DNA from: Porphyromonas uenonis 60-3
GTDB taxonomy: Bacteria; Bacteroidota; Bacteroidia; Bacteroidales; Porphyromonadaceae
Reading direction: 5' to 3'
Length of the DNA: 64,000 nt
NCBI RefSeq assembly: GCF_000174775.1
Contig: NZ_ACLR01000179.1
Coordinates: 1 to 64,000 of the forward strand
The translations under genes and the position numbers were made by a program. Shown here piece after piece: positions 25,920 to 33,572 of this stretch; positions within the stretch are counted from its first letter, which is position 1; the number at the start of each line of letters is the position of its first letter. Under the pieces are notes generated by a model. It was not told the origin of the DNA and ran no database searches. It saw only the letters and a program-made list of their open reading frames with translations.

Positions 25920-26921
25920 ATGCATATGATACGTATCACACAATACATCTTACCGCTGCTCCTCGGGCTCTCGTTGCTCTCCTGCAATAAGGAGCAGCAG
26001 AGCCAAGAGACGGCTCAGGGAGAAGAGGAGACTCCCCGCGTGGCTACCCCCTTTGAGGCGGATAGCGCTTACAACTTTGTCGCCAAGCAGGTCGCTTTCG
26101 GGCCACGCATCCCAGGTTCTGAGGGGCATACCGCTTGTCTCGCCTGGATGAAAGAGCGACTGACGCAGTATGGCGCCACGGTCGTGGAGCAGAGCTTCGA
26201 AGCAACGGCGCATGATGGGACAAAGCTCCCACTGACCAATCTGATTGCTTCGTACAACCCCGAAGCCTCGCAGCGAATCCTCCTGATGGCGCACTGGGAC
26301 ACGCGCCCCTGGGCGGACAAAGATCCGAACCCCGCCAACCATACGCAACCGATCCTCGGCGCTGACGATGGAGGTAGCGGTGTAGGCGTCCTGCTTGAAG
26401 TGGCTCGGCTACTGGGCAGCGTCGCAGCGCCTCAGACGATCGGGGTGGACATTGTGCTCTTTGACGGAGAGGACTACGGCTCCTACTCCAACGAGGAGAG
26501 CTGGTGCCTAGGCTCTACGCACTGGAGCAAGAACCCTCACGTGACTGGCTACCAAGCAATGGGTGGCATCCTGCTAGACATGGTCGGAGGGCGCGATGCG
26601 ACCTTCTACTGGGAGTACTTCTCCAAGAGCTACGCACCGCAGCTTCTTACGAAGGTGTGGAGCAAAGCTGCGGAACTAGGCTACGGATCGCTCTTTCACC
26701 AAGCGGACGGCGGAGGCTTGACCGACGACCATGTGCCAGTCATTCGCAACCTTGGCATTCCTTGCATTGACATTGTCAACTATGATCCGCAGAGCGAAGA
26801 GGGCTTTGCCCCCTATTGGCACACACTACAAGACAATATGAGCAATATCTCGGCGGAGACGCTAGGTACTGTCGGACATATCGTCATGGCAGTGCTCAAG
26901 GATCTAGACGCTCAACATTGA
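25920..26921 (+). CDS. M28-family glutaminyl cyclase-like lipoprotein
   Basis: 333 residues; a second Met at 25926 is an equally good start. Lipobox LSLLSC (Cys22). The M28 fold shows GPRIPGSEGH, metal ligands in MAHWDTRPWADKDP and GADDGGSGVGVLLE, the Glu-Asp pair in VLFDGEDYG and a His in LTDDHVPVIRNLGIPCIDI. This pattern matches bacterial type II glutaminyl-peptide cyclotransferases, which make N-terminal pyroglutamate. In Porphyromonas such a cyclase acts on exported proteins in the periplasm (established for P. gingivalis). It lies 15 bp after btuR. Confidence 0.88.
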   Translation: MHMIRITQYILPLLLGLSLLSCNKEQQSQETAQGEEETPRVATPFEADSAYNFVAKQVAFGPRIPGSEGHTACLAWMKERLTQYGATVVEQSFEATAHDGTKLPLTNLIASYNPEASQRILLMAHWDTRPWADKDPNPANHTQPILGADDGGSGVGVLLEVARLLGSVAAPQTIGVDIVLFDGEDYGSYSNEESWCLGSTHWSKNPHVTGYQAMGGILLDMVGGRDATFYWEYFSKSYAPQLLTKVWSKAAELGYGSLFHQADGGGLTDDHVPVIRNLGIPCIDIVNYDPQSEEGFAPYWHTLQDNMSNISAETLGTVGHIVMAVLKDLDAQH

Positions 26922-26937
26922 TTAGCTTCCTAAACTT

Positions 26938-27357
26938 ATGACTATAGACGAACGGCAAGAGGAACTTATCTCACAGTTTGAACTGGTGGACGACTGGATG
27001 GATCGCTACCAAATGATCATCGATCTGGGCGACCAGCTGGAGCCTGTCGAGGACTCGGAGCATACGACCGAAAACCTCATCGACGGCTGTCAGAGCCGTG
27101 TGTGGATCATCATATCACCACAGGAAGACGGCACGCTACACCTCAAGGCTGACAGCGATGCGCTCATCACCAAGGGCATTGCCGCCATGCTCCTCTACTG
27201 CTACAATGACCAGCCTGCACAGGCTATCGTAGAGACACCGCTTTACTTCATTGACCGACTGGGACTCCAGTCACACCTCTCACCGACACGAAGCAACGGC
27301 CTTCAGTCGATGTACGAGACGATCAGACGACGTGCTCAGGAGTTTATGAGCCACTAG
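26938..27357 (+). CDS. sufE: SufE-family sulfur transfer protein
   Basis: 139 residues. The sulfur-accepting cysteine lies in the family motif LIDGCQSRVWI (near residue 50). SufE takes persulfide from the cysteine desulfurase SufS and passes it to the SufBCD scaffold for iron-sulfur cluster assembly. No suf genes are near; the neighbours are an M28 lipoprotein upstream (16 bp) and a DUF2156 protein downstream (10 bp). Confidence 0.93.
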   Translation: MTIDERQEELISQFELVDDWMDRYQMIIDLGDQLEPVEDSEHTTENLIDGCQSRVWIIISPQEDGTLHLKADSDALITKGIAAMLLYCYNDQPAQAIVETPLYFIDRLGLQSHLSPTRSNGLQSMYETIRRRAQEFMSH

Positions 27358-27367
27358 GAGATAGATT

Positions 27368-28309
27368 ATGACCCCTTTTAGACAGATCGATGTAGCCGAC
27401 CGCTCCACAGTCTTTCCTTATATCTATTATGGTGCAGAGCCGATCTGCGATATCTCCTTTGCCAATCTCTATGGCTGGGCGGTACAGTACGAGACCTCGT
27501 GGGCGATCGGTGGCACACAGACACTGGTGATCCGCTTTCGCTCACCACGCCGAGACCACCCCGTCTACCTCTGCCCCTTCTGTCGTGATGACAACTCCTG
27601 GACAATGACCATCAAGGAGCTCATGGAGATCTCCGAGCAGGAAGCTTATCCACTCGTCTTCATGGGCGTTACGCCAGGCTGCAAGGAGCGACTAGAGAAG
27701 CTCTTTCCCGATGAGTTCGTCCATATCCAGGACGACGACTACATCGACTACGTCTATCTCAGGGAAAAGCTCGCACGACTCAATGGCAAGAAGCTTCAGT
27801 CGAAGCGCAATCACATCAACCGCTTCGAAGCTTCCTACCCTGACTACCGCTACCTGCCCATCACCACGGACGACCTAGAGCGTGTGGCGCACTTTGCCGA
27901 TGAGTGGCTAGCACATGCCGAGGCAACGGGCGATCCTGACCCCAGCTTGCATACAGAGCGCAAGGTCATCCAGCGATTCCTCGACAACTATGAGGCGCTG
28001 GAGATGCGTGGCGGGATGATCGAGATCGGAGGTGAGATCGTTGCCTTTACACTGGGGTCGCCCATCACGGAGGACACCTTTGATGTGCATATCGAGAAGG
28101 CGCGCACCGACATCGACGGGGCCTATACGATTATCAACCGTGAGTTCGCCCGCAGCATCCCCGAGCAGTACACCTATGTCAATAGGGAGGAAGACCTCGG
28201 CCTGCCTGGCTTGCGTCAGGCGAAAGAGTCTTATCGCCCTGAGGTACGCCTCGTCAAGCACACCTGCGTGTGGCGTCGTCCCGACTGGGCTGGCGAACTG
28301 GAGTCCTAA
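27368..28309 (+). CDS. DUF2156 (LPG-synthase C-terminal-like) protein
   Basis: 313 residues, soluble. Two tandem acyltransferase-like folds, with KSKRNHINRFEASYP-type sequence (KLQSKRNHINRFEASYP, about 140-156) and a C-terminal part with YVNREEDLGLPGLRQAKESY. The family resembles the catalytic domain of phosphatidylglycerol lysyltransferase but lacks its membrane segments. The substrate is unknown. It is followed 2 bp later by another GNAT-type gene, which suggests that the two act together. Confidence 0.88.
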   Translation: MTPFRQIDVADRSTVFPYIYYGAEPICDISFANLYGWAVQYETSWAIGGTQTLVIRFRSPRRDHPVYLCPFCRDDNSWTMTIKELMEISEQEAYPLVFMGVTPGCKERLEKLFPDEFVHIQDDDYIDYVYLREKLARLNGKKLQSKRNHINRFEASYPDYRYLPITTDDLERVAHFADEWLAHAEATGDPDPSLHTERKVIQRFLDNYEALEMRGGMIEIGGEIVAFTLGSPITEDTFDVHIEKARTDIDGAYTIINREFARSIPEQYTYVNREEDLGLPGLRQAKESYRPEVRLVKHTCVWRRPDWAGELES

Positions 28310-28311
28310 GC

Positions 28312-29298
28312 ATGAGACCGAAGGCTGAGACGCAGCGACTCTACGAAGAGATCTGGCGCACCACCTTTGGGGATAGCGACGACTTCATTGCGCTCTACAG
28401 TCGTACCACCTTTGACCCTCGTCGCACCCATCTGCTCACGACGCTAGACCAGAGCCGTGCGCTTAGTCATGTGCAGTACCTACCCTACCTGATGCGCTAT
28501 CGTGACCAATGGTGGCGTGCTGGCTACATCTCGGGCGCAGCTACCGCAAGCGACCAGCGAGGCAAAGGGCTCGTGCAGCACCTCATGCGAGCGAGCCACC
28601 TGCAAATGTGGCGAGAGGGATGTCTCTGCGCCTTCCTCATACCAGCCGAAGAGTGGCTCTATCACTTCTACCGCAAGATGGGCTACGCCACGCTCTATGG
28701 CAAGCGCCTTACTCCTACTCTAGAAGGGAAGCCCACCGACCGACCCTCTGGCGAAGCTTGGCAACAATACCAAAGTTGGCAGGCTACACTGGCCGAGCAC
28801 TACCCTACCGTCACGCATAGCTACCATCAGTGGCGCACGCTCCTAGCGAGCTTAGCACTCGAGAACGGCGGCATCGGCACCATCGGAGAGACAACCTACT
28901 ATTATTATAAAGATGCCGAGGGAAAGAGGCAAAGCGTCCTCGCCATCTCCTCTGCAAAGGAACCAGCCGACAAGCCTTTTGACCTAAAAGCGCCCTTTGG
29001 TATGCTACGCCCTCTGCGCATAGCGGAGTTGCTGACCTGGGCTATCGAACTAAGTCTGCTGGAGATGGATCAGCTCGCTCCCGCAGCGCTCTATGTAGAT
29101 CCAGAGCGCATCGTCTTTGACCTACTCGACGAACAGATCCCGACGAATAGCGGCCGCTACTGTCTCTTGCGCCAGCGTCGCCAGCTCCTCTTCGCACCAC
29201 GTTCCAGCTGTCGGCTCGTCAAGCCGTTTACGCCCGATCAACTCCTCGCAGCGCTCCCCATCCTCCAGCATACGTTGGTCTACGCCATGATGGAGTGA
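28312..29298 (+). CDS. GNAT-family N-acetyltransferase
   Basis: I start at ATG 28312 (MRPKAETQRLYEEIW); the longer frame from 28270 overlaps the upstream gene. 328 residues. The acetyl-CoA loop is ATASDQRGKGLVQHLMRAS (about 77-95), followed by the GNAT strand FYRKMGYATLYG. The C-terminal half resembles a second GNAT or sterol-carrier-like domain, as in Eis-type proteins, ending with ILQHTLVYAMME. The substrate is unknown. It ends the plus-strand run from 24403. Confidence 0.85.
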   Translation: MRPKAETQRLYEEIWRTTFGDSDDFIALYSRTTFDPRRTHLLTTLDQSRALSHVQYLPYLMRYRDQWWRAGYISGAATASDQRGKGLVQHLMRASHLQMWREGCLCAFLIPAEEWLYHFYRKMGYATLYGKRLTPTLEGKPTDRPSGEAWQQYQSWQATLAEHYPTVTHSYHQWRTLLASLALENGGIGTIGETTYYYYKDAEGKRQSVLAISSAKEPADKPFDLKAPFGMLRPLRIAELLTWAIELSLLEMDQLAPAALYVDPERIVFDLLDEQIPTNSGRYCLLRQRRQLLFAPRSSCRLVKPFTPDQLLAALPILQHTLVYAMME

Positions 29299-29308
29299 CC
29301 CCCGCAAA

Positions 29309-29592
29309 CTACCGTGTGAGGGCTCTACTGCCAGAGCTTAATGCTGTAGTCTGAGCCTTATCGCCTTGCTCCTTATCCTTGGGCGGAGCACCTATCTCAA
29401 TCTCCTCGCCACGCGCTCGTGCCTCTCGCTCCTCGGCACGTGAGGGGAGCCCCATGATCTTACGCTCGCGATCTGTCGGATTCCAACGCTTGCCGTAGCG
29501 CTCCCGCATACGCTGCGCATACTCGACGTTGAGGTCTCGCTTCTGATTAGTCTCATTAGCACGGTTGCCATCACCCTCCGCTGGTTTATCCC
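29309..29592 (-). pseudogene. Out-of-frame C-terminal tail of the Ig-like lipoprotein
   Basis: A minus-strand open frame continues directly from the end of the upstream lipoprotein gene, shifted by one base. It reads GDKPAEGDGNRANETNQKRD and on to MRERYGKRWNPTDRERKIMG. The charged, Asn/Lys/Arg-rich sequence resembles the normal tail of Bacteroidetes Ig-like lipoproteins. Removing one G from the G5 run (C5 on plus, 29590-29594) joins the frames and adds about 95 residues. It could instead be a separate 66-residue gene starting at 29509, but no start signal supports that. Confidence 0.6.
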
Positions 29593-31580
29593 CCTTCCAG
29601 ATCCTTCGGACGTTGCTCTGCTAGAGGCGTACCATCGTATGCCCACTTCTGCTCTGTGGCAAAGCGCGCCTGTACATTTACTGACTGAGGCAGATAGCGC
29701 ACAGGCTCTGGCGGTGTCGCTGGGTAGATGCCACCATCCCAAGAGCCATTGCCATTGAGATCTACGTAAAGCTTGAGGAAGTAAGCTCCTGGAGCCAGTT
29801 CCTTAAAGGCAACCAAGCCCGCACTGTCAGGCTGAGCAGTCGCCAGAATCTCCTCCTTACTGCTGAGGAGATGGACGTAGAGCGGATGCTCCGTAGGGTA
29901 TCCTGTGAGCGTGATCGCTAGAGAGCCCAGTTCAGTCACAGAGGCTATCTTAAGATCCTTCTCGGCCGAAGCACTGGTTCCTCCATAGAGCCCCGTGATG
30001 GCAGCCGTATCCACCGTGAGTCGGTAGGTGGTACCAGGCTCTTTGGCAAAGTCAACCAACCAGCGGCAACGTCGCACGCTGTCAAGCAATAACTGGCAAG
30101 GTATCGGCTGCGGTACCGAATCAACCAACTTAGCGAGCTGCACTCGCGTCGTGTCAATGGCTAGAATCGGCACATCATAGCTAATCCAAAGGGAGTCTCG
30201 TGTCGTCTCTTTATGAATGTCTTCGTGCGAAAGAATCGTAACAGCTCTGAGTTCGCGCTTTGTCTCTGCTAGAGCGGTGCTGTCACCAGCATGACTGAGA
30301 CTATTGGGAGCTGTCTCGGGAGCTTTTACATCAGGTTGCTTCTTTGGCTTAGCATTAGCCTTTGCCACATGCGCTCTAGGCGCATGCAGCGTCACCGTGT
30401 CAAGCTTATTGATCGGACTACCGATCGAGTCTGTCGTAGGATAGGCGAATGCCACCACGACGGAGTCTCTCGCCAGTGAGTCGTGAGGCGAGAGCCAGTA
30501 GGTGAGGCTCTTGCGATCAGTCGAGAGGTCGGGGTAGTAGCTTGAGGACTTCGTCAGGTAGTCTGGCGAGAGGATCTGGATCTGAGGTAGCGTGTCAAGA
30601 GGCTCCGTAAAGGTCGCCATGAGCGACATCGAGTCTCGTCGCACCAGTCGCTCGAGGCGGACAATGTGCGTCTTCGGACGGGTAAGTAGGAGGAGCAGAT
30701 CGTTAGGTAGGTAAACGTAAGGCGACACACTATCTGCGGCTGTGGCAGTCGTATCGGTCTCACTCTTCGGAGCCTGCTTCTTAGCGATCAAACTATCGGC
30801 ACGCACCCCAAGCGAATCCGCCACATTAGCGAGCGAATCCACCTTCGTCTCCTTCGCTGGGATGAGAGCCGAGCGATGGATCACCTCAGTGCGAAAGCTA
30901 TCAGGCGTGATGGCAAAGCTCTCGTTCGGAGCGTTGTAGCTATAGCTACGATCCATGTCTATGAGAGCGATAGCGTAGTAAGCACCATCTCGGACATTCT
31001 GCAGAGTAAAGTGTCCCTTGTCGTCCGTATAGGTCATACGGGTCATCGGCCGGTCTAGCGAGTCCGTAGGAAGGGGCGTGTCATAGACACCCGCTAGGAT
31101 ATGAGGGAGTGGCTGTAGCGTATAGGCATCGAGCACTTGCCCCGATACCTGCATCGTGTCCAGGTAGTCGCCCGTACTGAAGGCGTAGACATACTGCTCA
31201 ATGTAGTTGCCCTCGTTGTAATCCTTGATAGCACGATTAAAGTTGATCGTGTAGGTCGTGTTTGAGATCAGACTATCTTGATAAGTGACGATCAGTTGCT
31301 TCTGATTGACCAAAGCCTTCGGCGGGATACGCTGTGGTGGCGAATAGATTATCTTGTCCTCACCTCGCTCCAGCTGGATGAACTCATCGAAGGTGATGCG
31401 CACACGATGCGTCGAGACGTTTGTACTCCCCATCTCAGGCGTACAGCGCACGACCCGAGGCGGGGTCATATCATAGGGACCACCCTCTGGCGAAGATTGC
31501 TTGGCACACCCCGCAGCGCCTAGGATTAGGAGCAGGAAGGTGACTAAGAGCGTGGAGAAGTGCTGGTGCGAATGAAGCAT
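29586..31580 (-). CDS. Ig-like domain lipoprotein, probably truncated by frameshift
   Basis: 664 residues. Lipobox LGAAGC (Cys25). An N-terminal bacterial Ig-like (SbsA-type) domain follows (PPRVVRCTPEMGSTNVSTHR, about 40-135), then a carboxypeptidase-regulatory-like domain (SGQVLDAYTLQPLPHILAGV) and beta-rich segments with low-complexity linkers (about 245-290 and 395-430). A cell-envelope location is expected; the function is unknown. The stop codon comes right after a G5 run, and the normal tail seems to continue in another frame. Upstream, 20 bp away, is the YciO-family gene. Confidence 0.85.
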   Translation of the reverse strand: MLHSHQHFSTLLVTFLLLILGAAGCAKQSSPEGGPYDMTPPRVVRCTPEMGSTNVSTHRVRITFDEFIQLERGEDKIIYSPPQRIPPKALVNQKQLIVTYQDSLISNTTYTINFNRAIKDYNEGNYIEQYVYAFSTGDYLDTMQVSGQVLDAYTLQPLPHILAGVYDTPLPTDSLDRPMTRMTYTDDKGHFTLQNVRDGAYYAIALIDMDRSYSYNAPNESFAITPDSFRTEVIHRSALIPAKETKVDSLANVADSLGVRADSLIAKKQAPKSETDTTATAADSVSPYVYLPNDLLLLLTRPKTHIVRLERLVRRDSMSLMATFTEPLDTLPQIQILSPDYLTKSSSYYPDLSTDRKSLTYWLSPHDSLARDSVVVAFAYPTTDSIGSPINKLDTVTLHAPRAHVAKANAKPKKQPDVKAPETAPNSLSHAGDSTALAETKRELRAVTILSHEDIHKETTRDSLWISYDVPILAIDTTRVQLAKLVDSVPQPIPCQLLLDSVRRCRWLVDFAKEPGTTYRLTVDTAAITGLYGGTSASAEKDLKIASVTELGSLAITLTGYPTEHPLYVHLLSSKEEILATAQPDSAGLVAFKELAPGAYFLKLYVDLNGNGSWDGGIYPATPPEPVRYLPQSVNVQARFATEQKWAYDGTPLAEQRPKDLEGG

Positions 31581-31600
31581 GTGCGGTAGTGGATGTATTG

Positions 31601-32203
31601 TTAAAAGGTTCCCTCACGGAGAAGCTGCGGCTCCGCACCCGTACAGTCGAGGATCGCGCTATGACCGCCCGGAGCCACACCGCCATCAATGATCAGATCT
31701 ACCTGATGCCCGTAGTACTCCTCGATGAGCTCGGGATCAGTCAGGTAGTTCGTGTCATACCCCTCAGGCAGATCAGGCAGTGAGCCCGTCAGGAGCGGAG
31801 CCTCTAGCTCCTCCAGTATGATCCGCGTCACAGGGTGCTTGCAGAGCTGCACTCCCACCTCCTTGCGCTGGCGGAAGGGCGCTGGCAACGTCGTCGTCGG
31901 AGGCAATATATAGGTAGCTGGCTCGTACTCGCCCGACTTCATCAGGGCAAAAGTTTCATTCCCCAGCTTAGCATATTGCGCCACCTCGCCAAGGTCTTGG
32001 CACATGATCGCCAACGTGTGGCGCTTGCTGTCCACCCCTTTGATCTGGCACACCTGCTCCACGGCACGCTTCTTCAGTGCCGAGCAACCGAGCGCATAGC
32101 CTACACCCGTAGGATAGATGATCACTCCCCCACTCTCCAGGCATTGGACCACCTCACGCACCACAGCGTAGTCAGGCGTATCAGCGTAGATCTTCGTCAG
32201 CAT
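31601..32203 (-). CDS. Sua5/YciO/YrdC-family protein
   Basis: 200 residues. The YrdC fold is recognised from the N-terminal SGGVIIYPTGVGYALGCSAL, the KGVDSKRHTLAIMCQDLGEV segment and the C-terminal SAILDCTGAEPQLLREG. The family binds nucleotide and RNA; TsaC/Sua5 members make threonylcarbamoyl-AMP for t6A in tRNA. The Lys/Arg pattern resembles the YciO subgroup, so threonylcarbamoyl-AMP synthase activity is likely but not sure. It sits 6 bp after nfo and upstream of the Ig-like lipoprotein in one minus-strand unit. Confidence 0.88.
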   Translation of the reverse strand: MLTKIYADTPDYAVVREVVQCLESGGVIIYPTGVGYALGCSALKKRAVEQVCQIKGVDSKRHTLAIMCQDLGEVAQYAKLGNETFALMKSGEYEPATYILPPTTTLPAPFRQRKEVGVQLCKHPVTRIILEELEAPLLTGSLPDLPEGYDTNYLTDPELIEEYYGHQVDLIIDGGVAPGGHSAILDCTGAEPQLLREGTF

Positions 32204-32209
32204 ATAGCA

Positions 32210-33067
32210 TTAGAGCGCATAGAGGTAAGCGATCTCCTCAGCCCAGAGCTCAGGTACAGGCGTCTCTAGGACGATCGGGATATTGTCTAAGTGGGGATCG
32301 TCCATCAGCATTTTGAATAGCTCCGTACCCATAAAGCCCTTGCCGATAGACTCATGCCGATCCACACGCGTGCCCAAATCCTTCTTACTGTCATTCAGAT
32401 GGATAGCGCAGAGCTTATCGTAACCGACGATATCGTCGAAGGCTTGCCACATAGCCGTGTAGCCATCAGCCGTACGTATCTCATAGCCAGCCGCCAGCGT
32501 GTGCGCCGTGTCGATGCAGACCCCCACACGGCTAGCATCGTCAACGTGCGAGATGATGTAAGCGAGCTGCTCGAAGGTATAGCCCACGTTGGTCCCTTGC
32601 CCCGCCACATTCTCCAGCACCAGCTTGACACCCTCCGACTCAGCCAAAACGGCATTTATCTCAGCCGCAATGTACTCCATGCACTGCTCCTCGGAGATCT
32701 CCTTGAGGTGGCTCCCTGGGTGAAAGTTGAGCAAGCTCAGCCCCAGTTGCTCGCAGCGGTGCATCTCGTCGATCATAGCTTGGCGACTGCGCAGACGCTT
32801 GGCAGCGTCCGCATTACCTATATTATATAGGTAGCTCGCATGGGGCAGGATATGCTCCCGTCGGATGCCCACCTCGTCACAGTTTGCGATGAAGGTATCA
32901 ATCTGCTCCTTGGTATAAGGCTTAGCCTGCCACTGGCGCTGATTCTTGAGAAAGAAAGCGAAGGCACGTGCGCCCAGCTCGCCAGCACGCAGCGGTGCCT
33001 CCTCCACGCCACCGGCAGCGCTCACATGCGCTCCGATATATTTATTAGGATGTTTGGTGTAGCTCAT
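32210..33067 (-). CDS. nfo: Endonuclease IV (deoxyribonuclease IV)
   Basis: I start at ATG 33067 (MSYTKHPNKYIGAHVSAAGG), downstream of the promoter box at 33103-33110; the longer frame crosses that box. 285 residues. AP endonuclease 2 TIM-barrel: FLKNQRQWQAKPY, LLNFHPGSH with zinc-binding His, VKLVLENVAGQGTNVG with Glu, VCIDTAHTLAAGYEI with Asp and His, and HLNDSKKDLGTRVDRHESIG. It cleaves DNA at abasic sites in base excision repair. It heads the nfo, YciO-family, Ig-like lipoprotein unit. Confidence 0.95.
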   Translation of the reverse strand: MSYTKHPNKYIGAHVSAAGGVEEAPLRAGELGARAFAFFLKNQRQWQAKPYTKEQIDTFIANCDEVGIRREHILPHASYLYNIGNADAAKRLRSRQAMIDEMHRCEQLGLSLLNFHPGSHLKEISEEQCMEYIAAEINAVLAESEGVKLVLENVAGQGTNVGYTFEQLAYIISHVDDASRVGVCIDTAHTLAAGYEIRTADGYTAMWQAFDDIVGYDKLCAIHLNDSKKDLGTRVDRHESIGKGFMGTELFKMLMDDPHLDNIPIVLETPVPELWAEEIAYLYAL

Positions 33068-33102
33068 GATGAAAACGGCTAGTGATATAACCCTAGCTCT
33101 CG

Positions 33103-33110
33103 CAAAGATA
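33103..33110 (-). promoter_or_regulatory. nfo promoter -7 box
   Basis: Minus-strand TATCTTTG, 35 bp upstream of the nfo ATG. Confidence 0.6.
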
Positions 33111-33225
33111 CAAAATGAGCCCGAATGAAGCGTCCTCCCGCCATCTCGCAAAGCTCATGAGTTGCGACTTCGGGCTACACATCTACGATCACCGTTGACA
33201 GCCGATGGAGACCACTCAGCGCACA

Positions 33226-33410
33226 CCTCCGAGGAAATCGAATATCTCTCGGTGGTGATTTCGGAATATCCAGCAAGGAAACGAAAAATTCTTCGGAACT
33301 TCAAAATCTTTCTTCCGAAGTTTCATTTCATTCTTCCGAACTTTTATTTCAAACTTCGGAAGAATTGGGCGATTTCCTCCGAGCTTTTTGGCAAATTCTT
33401 CGGAAGAATT
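33226..33410 (-). repeat. 21-bp-unit element E4
   Basis: Minus-oriented copy with extra related segments on its left side (two additional TTCTTCGGAAGAATT-type palindromic blocks). The right flank, read on the minus strand, ends with GATATTCGATTTCCTCGG, like E6. Confidence 0.75.
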
Positions 33411-33540
33411 GAAATGTGCGGTCGTCTTGAAGAGCGTCTCGGAATAGACGTTTTCAGACCAACTTGACGGAAAATATCAAACGATTTGCAGGCTTAGCAC
33501 AGACACGTACTAATAGACCTCTTTTTCTAGCTCGTTTGCT

Positions 33541-33548
33541 TACATTTG
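33541..33548 (+). promoter_or_regulatory. TonB receptor promoter -7 box
   Basis: Plus-strand TACATTTG, 24 bp upstream of the ATG at 33573. A T-rich stretch (33511-33518) lies near the -33 position. Confidence 0.55.
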
Positions 33549-33572
33549 CGCCCAGTAATCCATTTTCAATAC

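Larger units (their letters stand above)
33068..33572. other. Divergent intergenic region, nfo / TonB receptor
   Basis: Contains the nfo promoter, the minus-oriented element E4 (33226-33410) and the promoter of the TonB-dependent receptor at 33541. No gene is seen; the 101-residue plus frame at 33162 is repeat-derived. Confidence 0.75.
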
